DNA of 57,280 bases from Rhodospirillales bacterium (GCA_025352665.1 JANXSM010000007.1:1-57280), one strand, 5' to 3'. Shown: positions 24,289 through 32,702, counted from the first letter of the stretch. Made by a program: numbers and translations. Notes: a model not told the origin generated them from the sequence alone.

Positions 24289-25085
24289 CGGGTTGGCTCC
24301 AGGGGAGGGCGAATGGCGGTGGACAGGACCGAGCCACCGGCTGGCATCGGGAACGGAAGCTGCCGCTCGAGTGCGGTCATGGCGTGAAATGTGGCATCAA
24401 GCCATGGCGGAAACGCGGCAACGTCACTGGAAGCCGTGCCGCGCGCCAGAAATTTGCGCTGCACCACCATCAGCGGCAGCAGCAGCGTGTTCCAATACCG
24501 CGTCTTCACTCTGCCAAAGCCAGCATCGCGCAGCGCTGAACCGAACCCGGCCGCGGTCACGCGGCGGGCATTGTGCACGCGGCGGTCATGGGCCGAGGCG
24601 AGCCAGCCATAGGCGGGCATGTTCACCACCAGCAGCCCGCCTGGGCGCAGCACACGGCGCATTTCTGCCAGAGCGAGCGTGGGATCGACGGCTGCGTGAC
24701 ACAGCACGTCGGCCGAGAACACAGCGTCGAACGCGCCATCGGCAAAGGGCATGGCATTGACGCTGCCGACCGTAACCGGTGCAGCGGCCTTGGCAGCCGC
24801 CCGTGCCGCAGCGTTTGGCTGGTATTCCAGGCCGAACCGCGCAACATCGGGCCGAACTCGGCGCAGCGTCGCCAGAAACCCGCCTGTGCCACAGCCGGCA
24901 TCCAGCACATGGCCAGACACATCGCCAAGGGCTGCAACCAGCCGAGCATGCAAGGCGCGATACCACCACATCGCCGCCTCGGCTTCGTCCATCAAGGCAT
25001 ATTCGCCAGCTTCCATGTCGCTGTTTGACACGAACTCGCCGAGGTCGTGCAATCGGGCGTAACCGCGAGCGGAGCCGTCGCGCAT
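24285..25085 (-). CDS. SAM-dependent class I methyltransferase
   Basis: A ~266-residue methyltransferase with SAM motif HVLDAGCGTGGFL, then LEYQPNA and RVLRPGGLLVVNMPAYGW, typical of the Methyltransf_11/25 group. It precedes the glycosyltransferase with 4-nt overlap. Start 25085 is the outermost plausible ATG and shares bases with the start of the divergent MBL gene; an internal ATG at 25016 (MEAGEYALM) is an alternative. Likely modifies a lipid-linked or surface sugar, judging by neighbours. Confidence 0.82.
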   Translation of the reverse strand: MRDGSARGYARLHDLGEFVSNSDMEAGEYALMDEAEAAMWWYRALHARLVAALGDVSGHVLDAGCGTGGFLATLRRVRPDVARFGLEYQPNAAARAAAKAAAPVTVGSVNAMPFADGAFDAVFSADVLCHAAVDPTLALAEMRRVLRPGGLLVVNMPAYGWLASAHDRRVHNARRVTAAGFGSALRDAGFGRVKTRYWNTLLLPLMVVQRKFLARGTASSDVAAFPPWLDATFHAMTALERQLPFPMPAGGSVLSTAIRPPLEPTR

Positions 25086-25893
25086 GGAATATCTGACCGA
25101 ACCGCCTCCGCCGCGCGGCGTCGCCACTTCGGCAGGGCCTGGCATCCGCCGCATCGTCGCGGGAAACCCCGGCCCGATGACCTATCATGGCACCAACACC
25201 TATCTGATCGATGGGCCAGACGGCACCACGGTGCTCGACCCTGGCCCAGACGACGCCCAGCATCGCGATGCCGTGCTTGCAGCCGCCGGCAAGATCGCCC
25301 GCATCTTGGTCTCCCACAGCCATATCGACCACGTCGCTGGGTTGCCTGCCTTGCGCGCGGCCACCAACGCCCCGGTCTTTGCGTTTTCGCCCGAGCTTTC
25401 GCCTGACCATCGCCTCACCGACGGCGATATCGTCGCGGGCTGGACTGTGTTGCACACGCCCGGCCACGCCCCCGATCATGTGAGCTTCGCGCGCGATGAC
25501 GGCGTGGTGTTCACCGCCGACCACGTGATGGGCTGGTCGTCCAGCGTGGTCAGCCCGCCAGATGGCGACATGGCCGCGTATTTCGCCTCGCTGCGGCGCC
25601 TGCTGGCGCGCGATGACCGGCGGTATCTGCCCGGTCACGGCCCGGCGATAGCGGCACCTCGCGCATACGCCACTGTGCTGCTCGGCCATCGCCAGGGCCG
25701 GGAGGACGCGATCCTGACGGCTCTTGCGATGGGACCTCATGCGGTCGCGGCGCTGGTCGACCGGCTCTATGGCGGCATCGCCTCCGATTTGCGCGGCGCT
25801 GCCACACGCAACGTGCTGGCACATTTGCTGAAGCTTGCAGACGAGGGCAGGGTGTTACAGTCCGGTGCCACTTGGAGCGCCGTTCCGATCTGA
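25084..25893 (+). CDS. MBL-fold metallo-hydrolase
   Basis: A 269-residue metallo-beta-lactamase-fold protein, LACTB2-like in layout: MTYHGTNTYLI near the start, the metal motif SHSHIDHVAGLPAL, HTPGHAPDHV, FTADHVMGW, and a C-terminal winged-helix-like tail. GGAG lies 9 nt before the ATG. Such proteins are thioesterase-, nuclease- or glyoxalase-like hydrolases; the substrate is unknown. Its start codon overlaps that of the divergent methyltransferase within a CATG. Confidence 0.85.
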   Translation: MEYLTEPPPPRGVATSAGPGIRRIVAGNPGPMTYHGTNTYLIDGPDGTTVLDPGPDDAQHRDAVLAAAGKIARILVSHSHIDHVAGLPALRAATNAPVFAFSPELSPDHRLTDGDIVAGWTVLHTPGHAPDHVSFARDDGVVFTADHVMGWSSSVVSPPDGDMAAYFASLRRLLARDDRRYLPGHGPAIAAPRAYATVLLGHRQGREDAILTALAMGPHAVAALVDRLYGGIASDLRGAATRNVLAHLLKLADEGRVLQSGATWSAVPI

Positions 25894-26197
25894 TCGTTTG
25901 GCGCCATGTCAGCGCGCAAGGCGTGCTGATACGGGTGGGCGGCTGGCCATGCGCTGGCCGTTTCGACTTGCACTGGCACGGCGTTTCGCGGCAACTCAGC
26001 GCGTGTTCCACAATCTGGCCGCAGGAGGGCTGCATGACCGACGATCAGCATCACCCCCGCGGACCCTGGTCTGCCCCGCAAATCGTGTTTGCGGGGCGGG
26101 CGTCCAGCCGGATCTGACACCACTTCGTCGCTTCGGCCTCGCCTGCCCGGACTTTGTCGCGTCGGTCTGACGCTCCCCGGGATAGCAAGAGACCACC
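25894..26197. other. 304-bp leader region upstream of the ABC-F gene
   Basis: Holds a 27-codon ORF with an excellent Shine-Dalgarno (listed separately) and a perfect 10-bp stem-loop at 26073-26097 (loop TCGTG, no T-tract) inside that ORF. No other gene was recognised. Confidence 0.5.
26034..26117 (+). CDS. Putative 27-residue leader peptide before the ABC-F gene
   Basis: A short ORF begins at ATG 26034 with AGGAGG at 26023-26028 (5-nt spacing), better than the site of the ABC-F gene 80 nt downstream. A strong hairpin lies in its second half. ABC-F genes are often controlled by ribosome-stalling leader peptides, so this may be one. There is no homology evidence and the ORF could be fortuitous. 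Confidence 0.3.
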   Translation: MTDDQHHPRGPWSAPQIVFAGRASSRI

Positions 26198-27682
26198 ATG
26201 AGCCTCATCCATCTGCGTCGCCTTGGCGTCACATCGCCGCGGCCGCTGTTTGAAAACCTCGACCTCACCATCCACCCAGCCGACCGCATCGGCCTTATCG
26301 CTGCCAACGGCTGTGGCAAGACCACTTTGCTGCGCTGTGTCGCAGGCCAACTGGAACCCAGTGCCGGCGACATCGTCCGCAGGCGAGGCTTGCGTGTCGG
26401 CTATGTCGAACAGGACGTGCCGCCCAACTTACTCGACTTGCCGCTGGAAGAAGCCATCCGCCGCGCCTTGCCGCGCGCCGAGCGAGAGGACAACGCCTGG
26501 AAGACCGGCCTTGTGCTCGACATGCTCGACACGCCGGCGGACATGCGCCCGCGCCGCCTGTCCGAGCTCAGCGGCGGCTGGCAGCGCCTGGCGCTGATCG
26601 CCCGCGCCTGGATCACCGACCCCGACTTGCTGCTGCTCGACGAGCCCACCAACCATCTCGATCTCCAGCGGCTGGAGGTGCTGGAGAACTGGATCAACCA
26701 CGCAACCGAAGGAGTCGCCATGCTGATCGCCAGCCACGACCGGCAGTTCCTCGACAGTTGCACCAACCGCACCCTGTTCCTGCGCCCGGACGGCTCGCAC
26801 ACCTACGCCCACCCGTTCAGCCAGGCCCGCGAACTTCTGGCCCATGACGACGCGACGCTGGAAACCAAACTGGGCCGAGACGCGCGGGAAGTGGAGCGTC
26901 TTCGCCGCAGCGCCGGCCACCTCAAGAACATCGGCATCAACAGCGGCAGCGACGTGTTGCTCAAGAAGTCCAAGCAGCTGACGGGCCGTGCCGCGGCGAT
27001 GGAACAAGCGATGCGACCCGTCGCCCAGGAAAAATCCGGCGATATCCGGCTGTCCAATCGCGGCACCCACGCGAAGGTGCTGGTCTCGCTCGCCAATGTC
27101 GTCGTCGCCACACCCACGGGGCAGGCGCTGTTTCGCACCGGTGTGTTGAAAATCTTCCAGCAAGACCGCATCGTCGTGCTCGGTGCCAATGGCGTCGGCA
27201 AGTCGCAGTTCGTGCATCTGCTGCGGCGAACGATGCTGGACGGTGAAACCGTGGAGGGTGTCACCGTCAGCCCCAGCGTGGTGGTCGGCTATCTCGACCA
27301 GCAGATGTCTCAGCTCCCCGCGACAAGCTCGCCGCTCGACTACGTCACGGCCGCTTTCCGTCTCGGCGATCAGCGCAGCCGCAGCTTGCTGGCTGGCGCT
27401 GGCTTCGACATCGCCAGCCAGTCTCGCGCCATCGCCTCGCTTTCGCCTGGCCAGCGCGCGCGCCTGGGGTTGCTTGGGTTGCGCCTGGCGGAGCCGAACT
27501 TCTATTTGTTGGACGAGCCGACCAACCACATCGACATCGCCGGCCAGGAACGGCTGGAGCAGGAGATCCGCGTTCACCAGGCCACGTGCGTGTTGGTTTC
27601 CCACGACCGTTTCTTCGTCCGCGCCATCGGCACGCGGTTTTTGCGGATCGAGAAGGGCCGCATGATGGAGGTGGACGAATGA
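26198..27682 (+). CDS. ABC-F family ATPase
   Basis: A 494-residue protein with two ABC domains and no membrane segments. Domain 1: Walker A AANGCGKTT, signature LSGGW, Walker B LLLLDEPTNHLDL. Domain 2: GANGVGKS, LSPGQRARLG, LLDEPTNHIDI. ABC-F proteins act on ribosomes, relieving stalls or protecting against antibiotics. The protein is somewhat short for the family (Uup/EttA are ~550-640), with a compact inter-domain linker. It has a possible regulated leader upstream. Confidence 0.88.
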   Translation: MSLIHLRRLGVTSPRPLFENLDLTIHPADRIGLIAANGCGKTTLLRCVAGQLEPSAGDIVRRRGLRVGYVEQDVPPNLLDLPLEEAIRRALPRAEREDNAWKTGLVLDMLDTPADMRPRRLSELSGGWQRLALIARAWITDPDLLLLDEPTNHLDLQRLEVLENWINHATEGVAMLIASHDRQFLDSCTNRTLFLRPDGSHTYAHPFSQARELLAHDDATLETKLGRDAREVERLRRSAGHLKNIGINSGSDVLLKKSKQLTGRAAAMEQAMRPVAQEKSGDIRLSNRGTHAKVLVSLANVVVATPTGQALFRTGVLKIFQQDRIVVLGANGVGKSQFVHLLRRTMLDGETVEGVTVSPSVVVGYLDQQMSQLPATSSPLDYVTAAFRLGDQRSRSLLAGAGFDIASQSRAIASLSPGQRARLGLLGLRLAEPNFYLLDEPTNHIDIAGQERLEQEIRVHQATCVLVSHDRFFVRAIGTRFLRIEKGRMMEVDE

Positions 27683-27866
27683 CAGCGCCCGCAACGACAG
27701 GGCAGCATTTATGGGCAGCTGGGAAAGCAAGATCCGCTCGCCCATGGCCGCGGACTGCTGCTGGAGGAAATGCGTATTCCCATGCCGCAGGCCTGATGAC
27801 CGGGCAGGAACGGCGAGGAGCGATCGGCATTGAACGATCGTTATTCATCATCGGAGTTTTTCAGCC

Positions 27867-28133
27867 GTGAAAATATTTTTCGTTTTTGCTGTCCTCGCAA
27901 CCGGCGGTCTTGCGATGCTGCCGCAAACAGCCAGCGCCGCTGGCTGTGTGTCCGGGGCCGCGGTTGGCGGTGTTGCCGGCCACTTGGCCGGCCATCACAG
28001 CGTGCTCGGCGCGGCCGCCGGCTGCGCGGTGGGCCACCACGAGGCGGTCAAGCAGCAGCGCGGGGACGCCGCCACCCAAACATATCCGACGCCACGCGGC
28101 ACCGCGGGGCGTCCGGACAGAAATCAGCAGTAG
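27867..28133 (+). CDS. Small exported Gly/Ala-rich protein, unknown
   Basis: An 88-residue protein with a clear signal peptide (residues 1-24, ending ASA), then a Gly/Ala/His-rich core with a glycine-zipper-like pattern (GAAVGGVAGHLAG). Probably periplasmic or membrane-associated. The start is a GTG with GGAG about 10 nt upstream. The 184 nt between the ABC-F stop and this gene contain an ORF at 27679-27870 overlapping both genes; it has no recognisable features and is not called. Confidence 0.65.
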   Translation: MKIFFVFAVLATGGLAMLPQTASAAGCVSGAAVGGVAGHLAGHHSVLGAAAGCAVGHHEAVKQQRGDAATQTYPTPRGTAGRPDRNQQ

Positions 28134-28239
28134 GCCGATCAGCAAATCCTTGACGACCGAAAACGCCATCGCCGAAACATCTGCATGACGCGGTAAAACA
28201 AAGAGCGTGATGTCGTCGACGGCCAGACGGCATCACGCG

Positions 28240-28836
28240 CTAACCCTCGTGCCAGGTCCGGTCTCGCAGCGTGGGTGTGGCCAGATCGGCTCGCCGTTCT
28301 GCGGGATGCCGGGCGAGCCACAGGGTGAACTGCTCCAGCACCTTGCGCGTGGGAAAGGCGAGGTCCAACGCCAATGCCTCGCTCACGCCAAACCAGCGCA
28401 GCATTTCCAACTCGCCTGACCCCGCCAGTGTGCCATCTACCATCGCTGCGTCCACCACGATGAACCGGGCGTCGAACCGCAGACTCGCGCTTGGCGGCGT
28501 GATCGCGCGGCAAAGATAATCAAACCCCGACAAATCCGGCGGAACACCCAAATGCAATCCGGTTTCTTCCTCCAACTCCCGCGCCGCGGCATGCGCCAGC
28601 GCACGGGCGAGGGGAGGGTCCTCCGGCGCCAGCCGAAGCAGCATGGCAGCCGGTGCTTCGCGCGCCACTGGTGCAATAAAATCCTCGGTATCGACGGCGC
28701 CACCCGGGAACACCAGGCGGTTCGGCATGAACCGATGGCTCGCTGCCCGCGCCCCCATCAGCACCTCGGCCTCCGTCTCGCCTTGCCGCAGCAACAGCAG
28801 GGACGCGGCGTTTCGCAGCTTGGGTGACTCGGACAT
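28240..28836 (-). CDS. Nudix hydrolase
   Basis: A 198-residue Nudix protein. The RELEEETGL half of the box is clear, while the leading Gly (FPGGAVD) is separated by a long insertion, the layout of NUDT7/NUDT19-like CoA or diphosphate hydrolases. AGGAGAG lies 5 nt before ATG 28836, which is why the longer reading was rejected. Divergent from the dehydrogenase gene at 28917, with ~80 nt for promoters. Confidence 0.82.
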   Translation of the reverse strand: MSESPKLRNAASLLLLRQGETEAEVLMGARAASHRFMPNRLVFPGGAVDTEDFIAPVAREAPAAMLLRLAPEDPPLARALAHAAARELEEETGLHLGVPPDLSGFDYLCRAITPPSASLRFDARFIVVDAAMVDGTLAGSGELEMLRWFGVSEALALDLAFPTRKVLEQFTLWLARHPAERRADLATPTLRDRTWHEG

Positions 28837-28916
28837 CGAACTCTCCTGGTATGCCGAAGCCTTGCTCCGAGGACGCGGTTGCGCAAGGCTTGCCGGCTCC
28901 GTCGAGGAAGTCGCAA

Positions 28917-29978
28917 GTGCCAAGTCCGCCCGATCTCCACAAAGCCCAGATCTCCGCCATCTTGCGCGCCTGGGGCATGCCCGCGCCACAGGCAGCTGAA
29001 ACCGCAGACATCCTCGGCTGGGCCGATCTGCACGGCATCGACAGCCACGGCCTGTCGATGCTCACTGCCTATGCAATCTGGCACCGCGACGGCCGCCTGG
29101 CTCTGGACGCGGTGCCCGCCATCGTCAAACAAACTCCGGTTTCCGCCGTGGTTGACGCTGGCAACGGCCTGGGCCACGTCGCTGCAGCCTTCGCCATGCG
29201 GCTTGCGGTGACCAAGGCGCAACAATCCGGCATCGGCGTCGTCTCGGTGCGCAACACCGCCCATTTCGGCGCCTGCGGCTATTACGGCATGCTCGCGGCG
29301 GACGCCGGAAAGATCGGCATGATCACCACCACCGCCGCCGGCATTTTCGTCGCCCCCACCAACGGCGCCGCAGGCCGGCTGGGCACCGACCCCTGGTGCC
29401 TGGTCGCCCCCGCCGAGCCTGGCCGTCCGTTCATGTTGGACATGGCCACCACCACCGTTGCTTTCGGCCGCGTCCGCAACAAGCTCAACGAAGGCTTGCC
29501 CACACCTGCTGGCTGGGTGCTTGATCGCCAGGGACATCCGAGCACCGACCCGCGCGATCCGGCCGAAAATGGCGGTTTTCTGACCTCGCTCGGTGGGTCG
29601 CCGGAAAACGCCAGCTACAAGGGCTACGGCCTGGCCATGATGGCCAACATCCTGGCTGCTGGCCTCAGCGGTGGCAGCTTCCCGTCTGATCCCGGCCACG
29701 CCCGCGGCCCCACCATCAACCTCAGCCATTTCTTCCTCGCCATGGACCCTGGCATGTTCCGCGACGCCGAGGAGTTCCGCGCCGATGTCGCTCGCTTCGC
29801 CCAGTCCATGCGCGACACGCCGCCGATCGACCCAGCCCAACCGGTGATGGTGCCAGGCGATCCGGAACGCGCCACCGCCGCTCGCCGCAGCCGTTGCGGC
29901 ATTCCCATCGCCGCTGGATTGCGGGCGCAGATCAAAGCGCTCGCCGATGCCGCCGGTGCGGACTGGTTGCTCGGGTAA
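28917..29978 (+). CDS. Ldh2-type malate/lactate/ureidoglycolate dehydrogenase
   Basis: A 353-residue NAD(P)-dependent oxidoreductase of the Ldh2/MDH2 fold (unrelated to Rossmann LDH). Landmarks: [32 protein letters not shown] and [10 protein letters not shown]. The GTG at 28917 with GAGGAAG 6 nt upstream is preferred over ATG 28851, which has no ribosome site and would add 22 untypical residues. Substrate is a 2-hydroxy-acid/2-oxoacid pair of unknown identity. Confidence 0.82.
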   Translation: MPSPPDLHKAQISAILRAWGMPAPQAAETADILGWADLHGIDSHGLSMLTAYAIWHRDGRLALDAVPAIVKQTPVSAVVDAGNGLGHVAAAFAMRLAVTKAQQSGIGVVSVRNTAHFGACGYYGMLAADAGKIGMITTTAAGIFVAPTNGAAGRLGTDPWCLVAPAEPGRPFMLDMATTTVAFGRVRNKLNEGLPTPAGWVLDRQGHPSTDPRDPAENGGFLTSLGGSPENASYKGYGLAMMANILAAGLSGGSFPSDPGHARGPTINLSHFFLAMDPGMFRDAEEFRADVARFAQSMRDTPPIDPAQPVMVPGDPERATAARRSRCGIPIAAGLRAQIKALADAAGADWLLG

Positions 29979-30213
29979 GCGCGCGCGTCGGATGCCGGCA
30001 CCGGTTTGGCGGGCGACGCTCTGGCTCGGCGAACCGCATCCGGACACGTGCTGCGCGGTGCCCGAACATCGGCTGGGTGCCGGATTTCCGGGCCCTGATC
30101 CGCGGCATCCTGGCAAATCAAGCTTTCCCGCTTGCATCTCGGCTTGCCGGCCCGCTATACGCCGAGTCCGCGTGACCGGTCGGGATCGGTCGCGCCATTG
30201 GAGTTTTCGTGAC

Positions 30214-30441
30214 ATGAAGCCGGGCATTCACCCCGAATACCACTACGTGACCGTCATAATGACTGATGGCACCGAGTATCGGACTCGCACCTGTGCGGGC
30301 AAGACCGGCGATGTGATGCGCTTGGACATCGATCCGAAGTCGCATCCCGCGTGGACCGGCATTCAGCGCATGATGGATACCGGCGGCCAGATCGCCAAGT
30401 TCAACAAGAGATTCGCAGGGCTGGGTGACAAGAAGAGCTAA
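30214..30441 (+). CDS. rpmE: 50S ribosomal protein L31
   Basis: A 75-residue L31 recognised from [19 protein letters not shown] and [12 protein letters not shown]. The zinc CxxC pair of the Cys+ form is absent (only one Cys remains), so it is the zinc-independent type. GGAG lies ~9 nt before the ATG. A Rho-independent terminator follows at 30472-30506, making it a single-gene unit. The 235 nt upstream (29979-30213) hold its promoter; no other gene is seen there. Confidence 0.92.
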   Translation: MKPGIHPEYHYVTVIMTDGTEYRTRTCAGKTGDVMRLDIDPKSHPAWTGIQRMMDTGGQIAKFNKRFAGLGDKKS

Positions 30442-30471
30442 TTGCTTTTCACATATCTCGCTTGCTCTATC

Positions 30472-30506
30472 AAAACGCCGTCCCTTGAACAAAGGGGCGG
30501 CGTTTT
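30472..30506 (+). terminator. Rho-independent terminator after rpmE
   Basis: AAAACGCCGTCCC and GGGGCGGCGTTTT form a 13-bp stem (one G-T pair) with a 9-nt loop, ending in TTTT. The A-rich left arm makes it bidirectional in form. Confidence 0.88.
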
Positions 30507-30525
30507 CCATTTGTGATGTATCCGA

Positions 30526-30612
30526 GACGCCCTGTCGGGGTTTCGGTGACTGACAGCGTCGGCCCTTTTGGCGGCGCGCAAGGATCCTTGCTTTTCAAGA
30601 AGGTGACACACC
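30526..30612 (+). promoter_or_regulatory. ROSE-like RNA thermometer in the hsp20 leader
   Basis: The leader folds into a 9-bp stem with a 2-nt bulge (GACG/CGTC plus CTGTC/GACAG, 30526-30560), then a short 3' hairpin that hides the Shine-Dalgarno. CCTTGCTT (30586-30593) pairs with AAGAAGG (30597-30603) around a TTC loop if the G at 30590 is bulged. That bulged G opposite the Shine-Dalgarno is the hallmark of ROSE elements, which open at heat-shock temperature upstream of alphaproteobacterial hsp20 genes. Confidence 0.7.
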
Positions 30613-31080
30613 ATGAACGCGACAAATCTGTCTCCCCTGTTCCGCACCGCCATCGGTTTCGACCGCCTGGCACGTCTTGTTGACACCGCGGCCAGTGTGG
30701 ACGTGTCCTATCCCCCATACAACATCGAGAAGACCGGCGAGGACAGCTACCAGCTGACCATGGCGGTGGCCGGTTTCGGCCCCGATGACATCGAGCTGAC
30801 CGTCAAGGAGAACACGCTGCTGATCGCCGGCCGTGTGGCGCCCGAGGCGGCCCGCGCAGAACTGCTGTATCGCGGCATCGCTGGCCGTGCGTTCGAGCGT
30901 CGTTTCGTGCTCGCCGAACACATTGTCGTCGATGGTGCCGATCTGCGAAACGGGCTTCTGAACGTTGGCCTGAAGCGGGTCGTGCCGGAGTCGAGCCGTC
31001 CGCGCAAGATCGCCATCAACGGCGCATCCGCCGCTCCGAGCCTGGCCAACGATGCCCAGCCGGCCGCCCAGGCCGCGTAA
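30613..31080 (+). CDS. Small heat-shock protein Hsp20
   Basis: A 155-residue alpha-crystallin-domain chaperone (residues ~35-130): YPPYNIEKTGEDSYQLTMAV, then the conserved VKENTLLIAG and FERRFVLAEHI strands. An N-terminal LFRTAIGFDRL is typical of IbpA-like proteins. It holds unfolded proteins in the cytoplasm. AAGAAGG lies 9 nt before the ATG and is apparently masked by the thermosensor hairpin, so translation should rise with temperature. A GC hairpin (31099-31120) and the terminator at 31145-31182 follow. Confidence 0.93.
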   Translation: MNATNLSPLFRTAIGFDRLARLVDTAASVDVSYPPYNIEKTGEDSYQLTMAVAGFGPDDIELTVKENTLLIAGRVAPEAARAELLYRGIAGRAFERRFVLAEHIVVDGADLRNGLLNVGLKRVVPESSRPRKIAINGASAAPSLANDAQPAAQAA

Positions 31081-31131
31081 GGGTCGGAGGCACTGTGCGG
31101 GGACCGGGCGACCGGCCCCCGTTCACACCGA

Positions 31132-31323
31132 TTACGACTTTTTGAAAAAGGCCTCTGCCGCATTGCGGTGGCGGCCTTTTTTGTCAATATCGGCTTCGAC
31201 CCGCAGGATTTCCGCGCGCAACTCGGAAATATACTCTTCCAGTTCGGACACGCTCAGCCGGTCCAGGCGCAACGGCTCGAGCCGTTGCGGGCGAGGCGTC
31301 GGGGTATCGTCGTCCAATAGCAT
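31132..31323 (-). CDS. DUF1192-family protein
   Basis: A 63-residue conserved alphaproteobacterial protein: acidic start LLDDD, a proline-rich stretch, LDRLSVSELEEYISEL and a short coiled coil rich in Glu/Arg. Function unknown. GGAG lies ~8 nt before the ATG. Its last dozen codons coincide with a strong terminator hairpin that also serves the convergent hsp20 gene. Confidence 0.82.
   Translation of the reverse strand: MLLDDDTPTPRPQRLEPLRLDRLSVSELEEYISELRAEILRVEADIDKKGRHRNAAEAFFKKS
31145..31182. terminator. Bidirectional terminator inside the DUF1192 3' end
   Basis: AAAAAGGCC (31145-31153) pairs with GGCCTTTTT (31173-31181), with an inner CCGC/GCGG stem. It has a T-run on both strands. It ends hsp20 transcription on the plus strand while encoding the C-terminal codons of the minus-strand gene. 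Confidence 0.8.
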
Positions 31324-31490
31324 GATTTTTCTCCGGTTCGGCGGGCAAATATGGGATGCTGCGGCTTGACCGGTCCGTCAACCGCGGTCCATATCGCGCA
31401 CTTTCCCGCATATCTCTGGCAGGCACGCCGCGGGCTCCAGGCCTGCCGTCACTGTTCGCCCCGCCTCGCGAGGCCAGAAGGTTTACTGCC

Positions 31491-32069
31491 ATGACACTGC
31501 CACTGATGCCAAAGGCCACCGCCGTGTGGCTGATCGAAAAAACCGCTCTGACCTTCACCCAGATCGCCGATTTCTGTGGCATGCACCCGCTCGAGGTGCA
31601 GGCCATCGCGGACGGAGAAGTGGCCCAGGGCATCGTCGGCTACGACCCGGTCGCCAACAGCCAGGTGTTGGCCGACGAGATCAAGCGCTGCGAAGCCAAC
31701 GAGACTCTGCGGCTGCATCTACTGGCCAGCACCATGCCGCAGCCCAAGCGCGGCCGTGGTGCACGCTACACGCCGGTGGCCAAGCGCAACGACCGCCCCG
31801 ATGGCATCGCCTTCCTGCTGCGCAACTACCCGCAGCTGACCGAGGCGCAGATCGGCAAGCTGATGGGCACCACCAAGGACACGATCCAGAAGGTGCGCGA
31901 CCGCACACATTGGAACTCGACCAACATCAAGCCGCGAGACCCCGTCATCCTCGGCCTGTGCACCCAGGGTGATCTCAACGCCATGGTGAATGCCGCCAAC
32001 GAGCGCTTGGCCCGCGAGGGTCGTGCTGTACCCCCAATGCCGATGCCGGAAGCGGACGAAGCAGCCTGA
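31491..32069 (+). CDS. DUF1013/TrcR-like cell-cycle regulator
   Basis: A 192-residue DUF1013 protein, conserved across alphaproteobacteria. It opens MTLPLMPKATAVWLIEKTAL, has a helix-turn-helix-like AQIGKLMGTTKDTIQKVRDR at ~residues 120-140 and HWNSTNIKPRDPV after it. The Caulobacter homologue is, as far as I recall, TrcR, an RNA-polymerase-associated cell-cycle transcription factor. Start ATG 31491 fits the family N-terminus. Two CtrA-type boxes lie within the next 3 kb. Confidence 0.85.
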   Translation: MTLPLMPKATAVWLIEKTALTFTQIADFCGMHPLEVQAIADGEVAQGIVGYDPVANSQVLADEIKRCEANETLRLHLLASTMPQPKRGRGARYTPVAKRNDRPDGIAFLLRNYPQLTEAQIGKLMGTTKDTIQKVRDRTHWNSTNIKPRDPVILGLCTQGDLNAMVNAANERLAREGRAVPPMPMPEADEAA

Positions 32070-32178
32070 AAAAATTCTACCCGGCAGCGGCTTGAAACAA
32101 TTCCAGCCAGGCCTGATGCGGCCTGGCTGGAAAAGCGAAACCGCCGGATTGATGGCGAACCCCAGGCGCGAACGAATC

Positions 32179-32355
32179 TTAGTTGACGGTTTCCGCCCTC
32201 AACCGGTCCATCTCCTCTTTCAGTCGCAGTTTCTCGAGCTTGAGTTTCGATAGTGCACCACTGTCCGGTCGCGGCCGCTGATCTTCGTCGGTGATGCGGG
32301 TCTCGAGGCTGGCGTGGCGGGTCTTCAGGCTCTCGATACGGGACTGCAAGTTCAT
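32179..32355 (-). CDS. YdcH/DUF465-family small protein
   Basis: A 58-residue coiled-coil protein of the DUF465 type: NLQSRIESLKTRHASLETRI and a second helix LKLEKLRLKEEMDRL. GGAGG lies just before the ATG. Diverges from a second DUF465 gene at 32499; such pairs are frequent in alphaproteobacteria. Function unknown. Confidence 0.85.
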   Translation of the reverse strand: MNLQSRIESLKTRHASLETRITDEDQRPRPDSGALSKLKLEKLRLKEEMDRLRAETVN

Positions 32356-32472
32356 GGTGCCTCCGCTGCGGAACTGACATGCAGGTGTGCATGCCATAAA
32401 ATGGTAACGCCATCGCCCTTGCGTATGCCACAGCAATCGCTAACCCATGGTAAACGCACGACGTGGCCTTCA

Positions 32473-32488
32473 TTAAAGACGTGTTAAC
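32473..32488 (+). promoter_or_regulatory. CtrA-type box upstream of the second YdcH gene
   Basis: TTAA-N7-TTAAC (TTAA 32473-32476, TTAAC 32484-32488), a match to the full CtrA recognition sequence. It lies 10 nt before the start codon at 32499, between divergent YdcH genes, so it may regulate either gene. Confidence 0.55.
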
Positions 32489-32498
32489 AGGACCCTGG

Positions 32499-32702
32499 AT
32501 GCTCACTGACCGCGACTCCCTGCTCCGCAAGCTCCACGAACTGCGTAGTGAGCACCGAGATCTCGACACGGTCATCGCGCGCACCGTGGAAGCCGGGCCG
32601 CTCGACCAACTGCACATCCAGCGACTCAAGAAACGCAAGCTGCTCCTCAAGGACGAGATCGCGTGGCTGGAATCCCGCCTGATTCCAGACTCCATCGCAT
32701 GA
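32499..32702 (+). CDS. YdcH/DUF465-family small protein (second copy)
   Basis: A 67-residue DUF465 protein with the helical hairpin [16 protein letters not shown] and [21 protein letters not shown] lies 6 nt before ATG 32499. It overlaps purE by 4 nt (ATGA), so it is co-transcribed with the purine genes, and a CtrA-type box is directly upstream. Function unknown. Confidence 0.85.
   Translation: MLTDRDSLLRKLHELRSEHRDLDTVIARTVEAGPLDQLHIQRLKKRKLLLKDEIAWLESRLIPDSIA

Noticed and set aside
27679-27870. 63-codon ORF between the ABC-F gene and the small exported protein
   Set aside because: It overlaps both neighbours by 4 nt, which is suggestive, but the translation has no domain, signal or conserved look and no ribosome site.
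28824-28916. Upstream ATG starts for the Ldh2-type dehydrogenase
   Set aside because: No Shine-Dalgarno and overlap or crowding with the divergent Nudix start; GTG 28917 with GAGGAAG gives the usual length.
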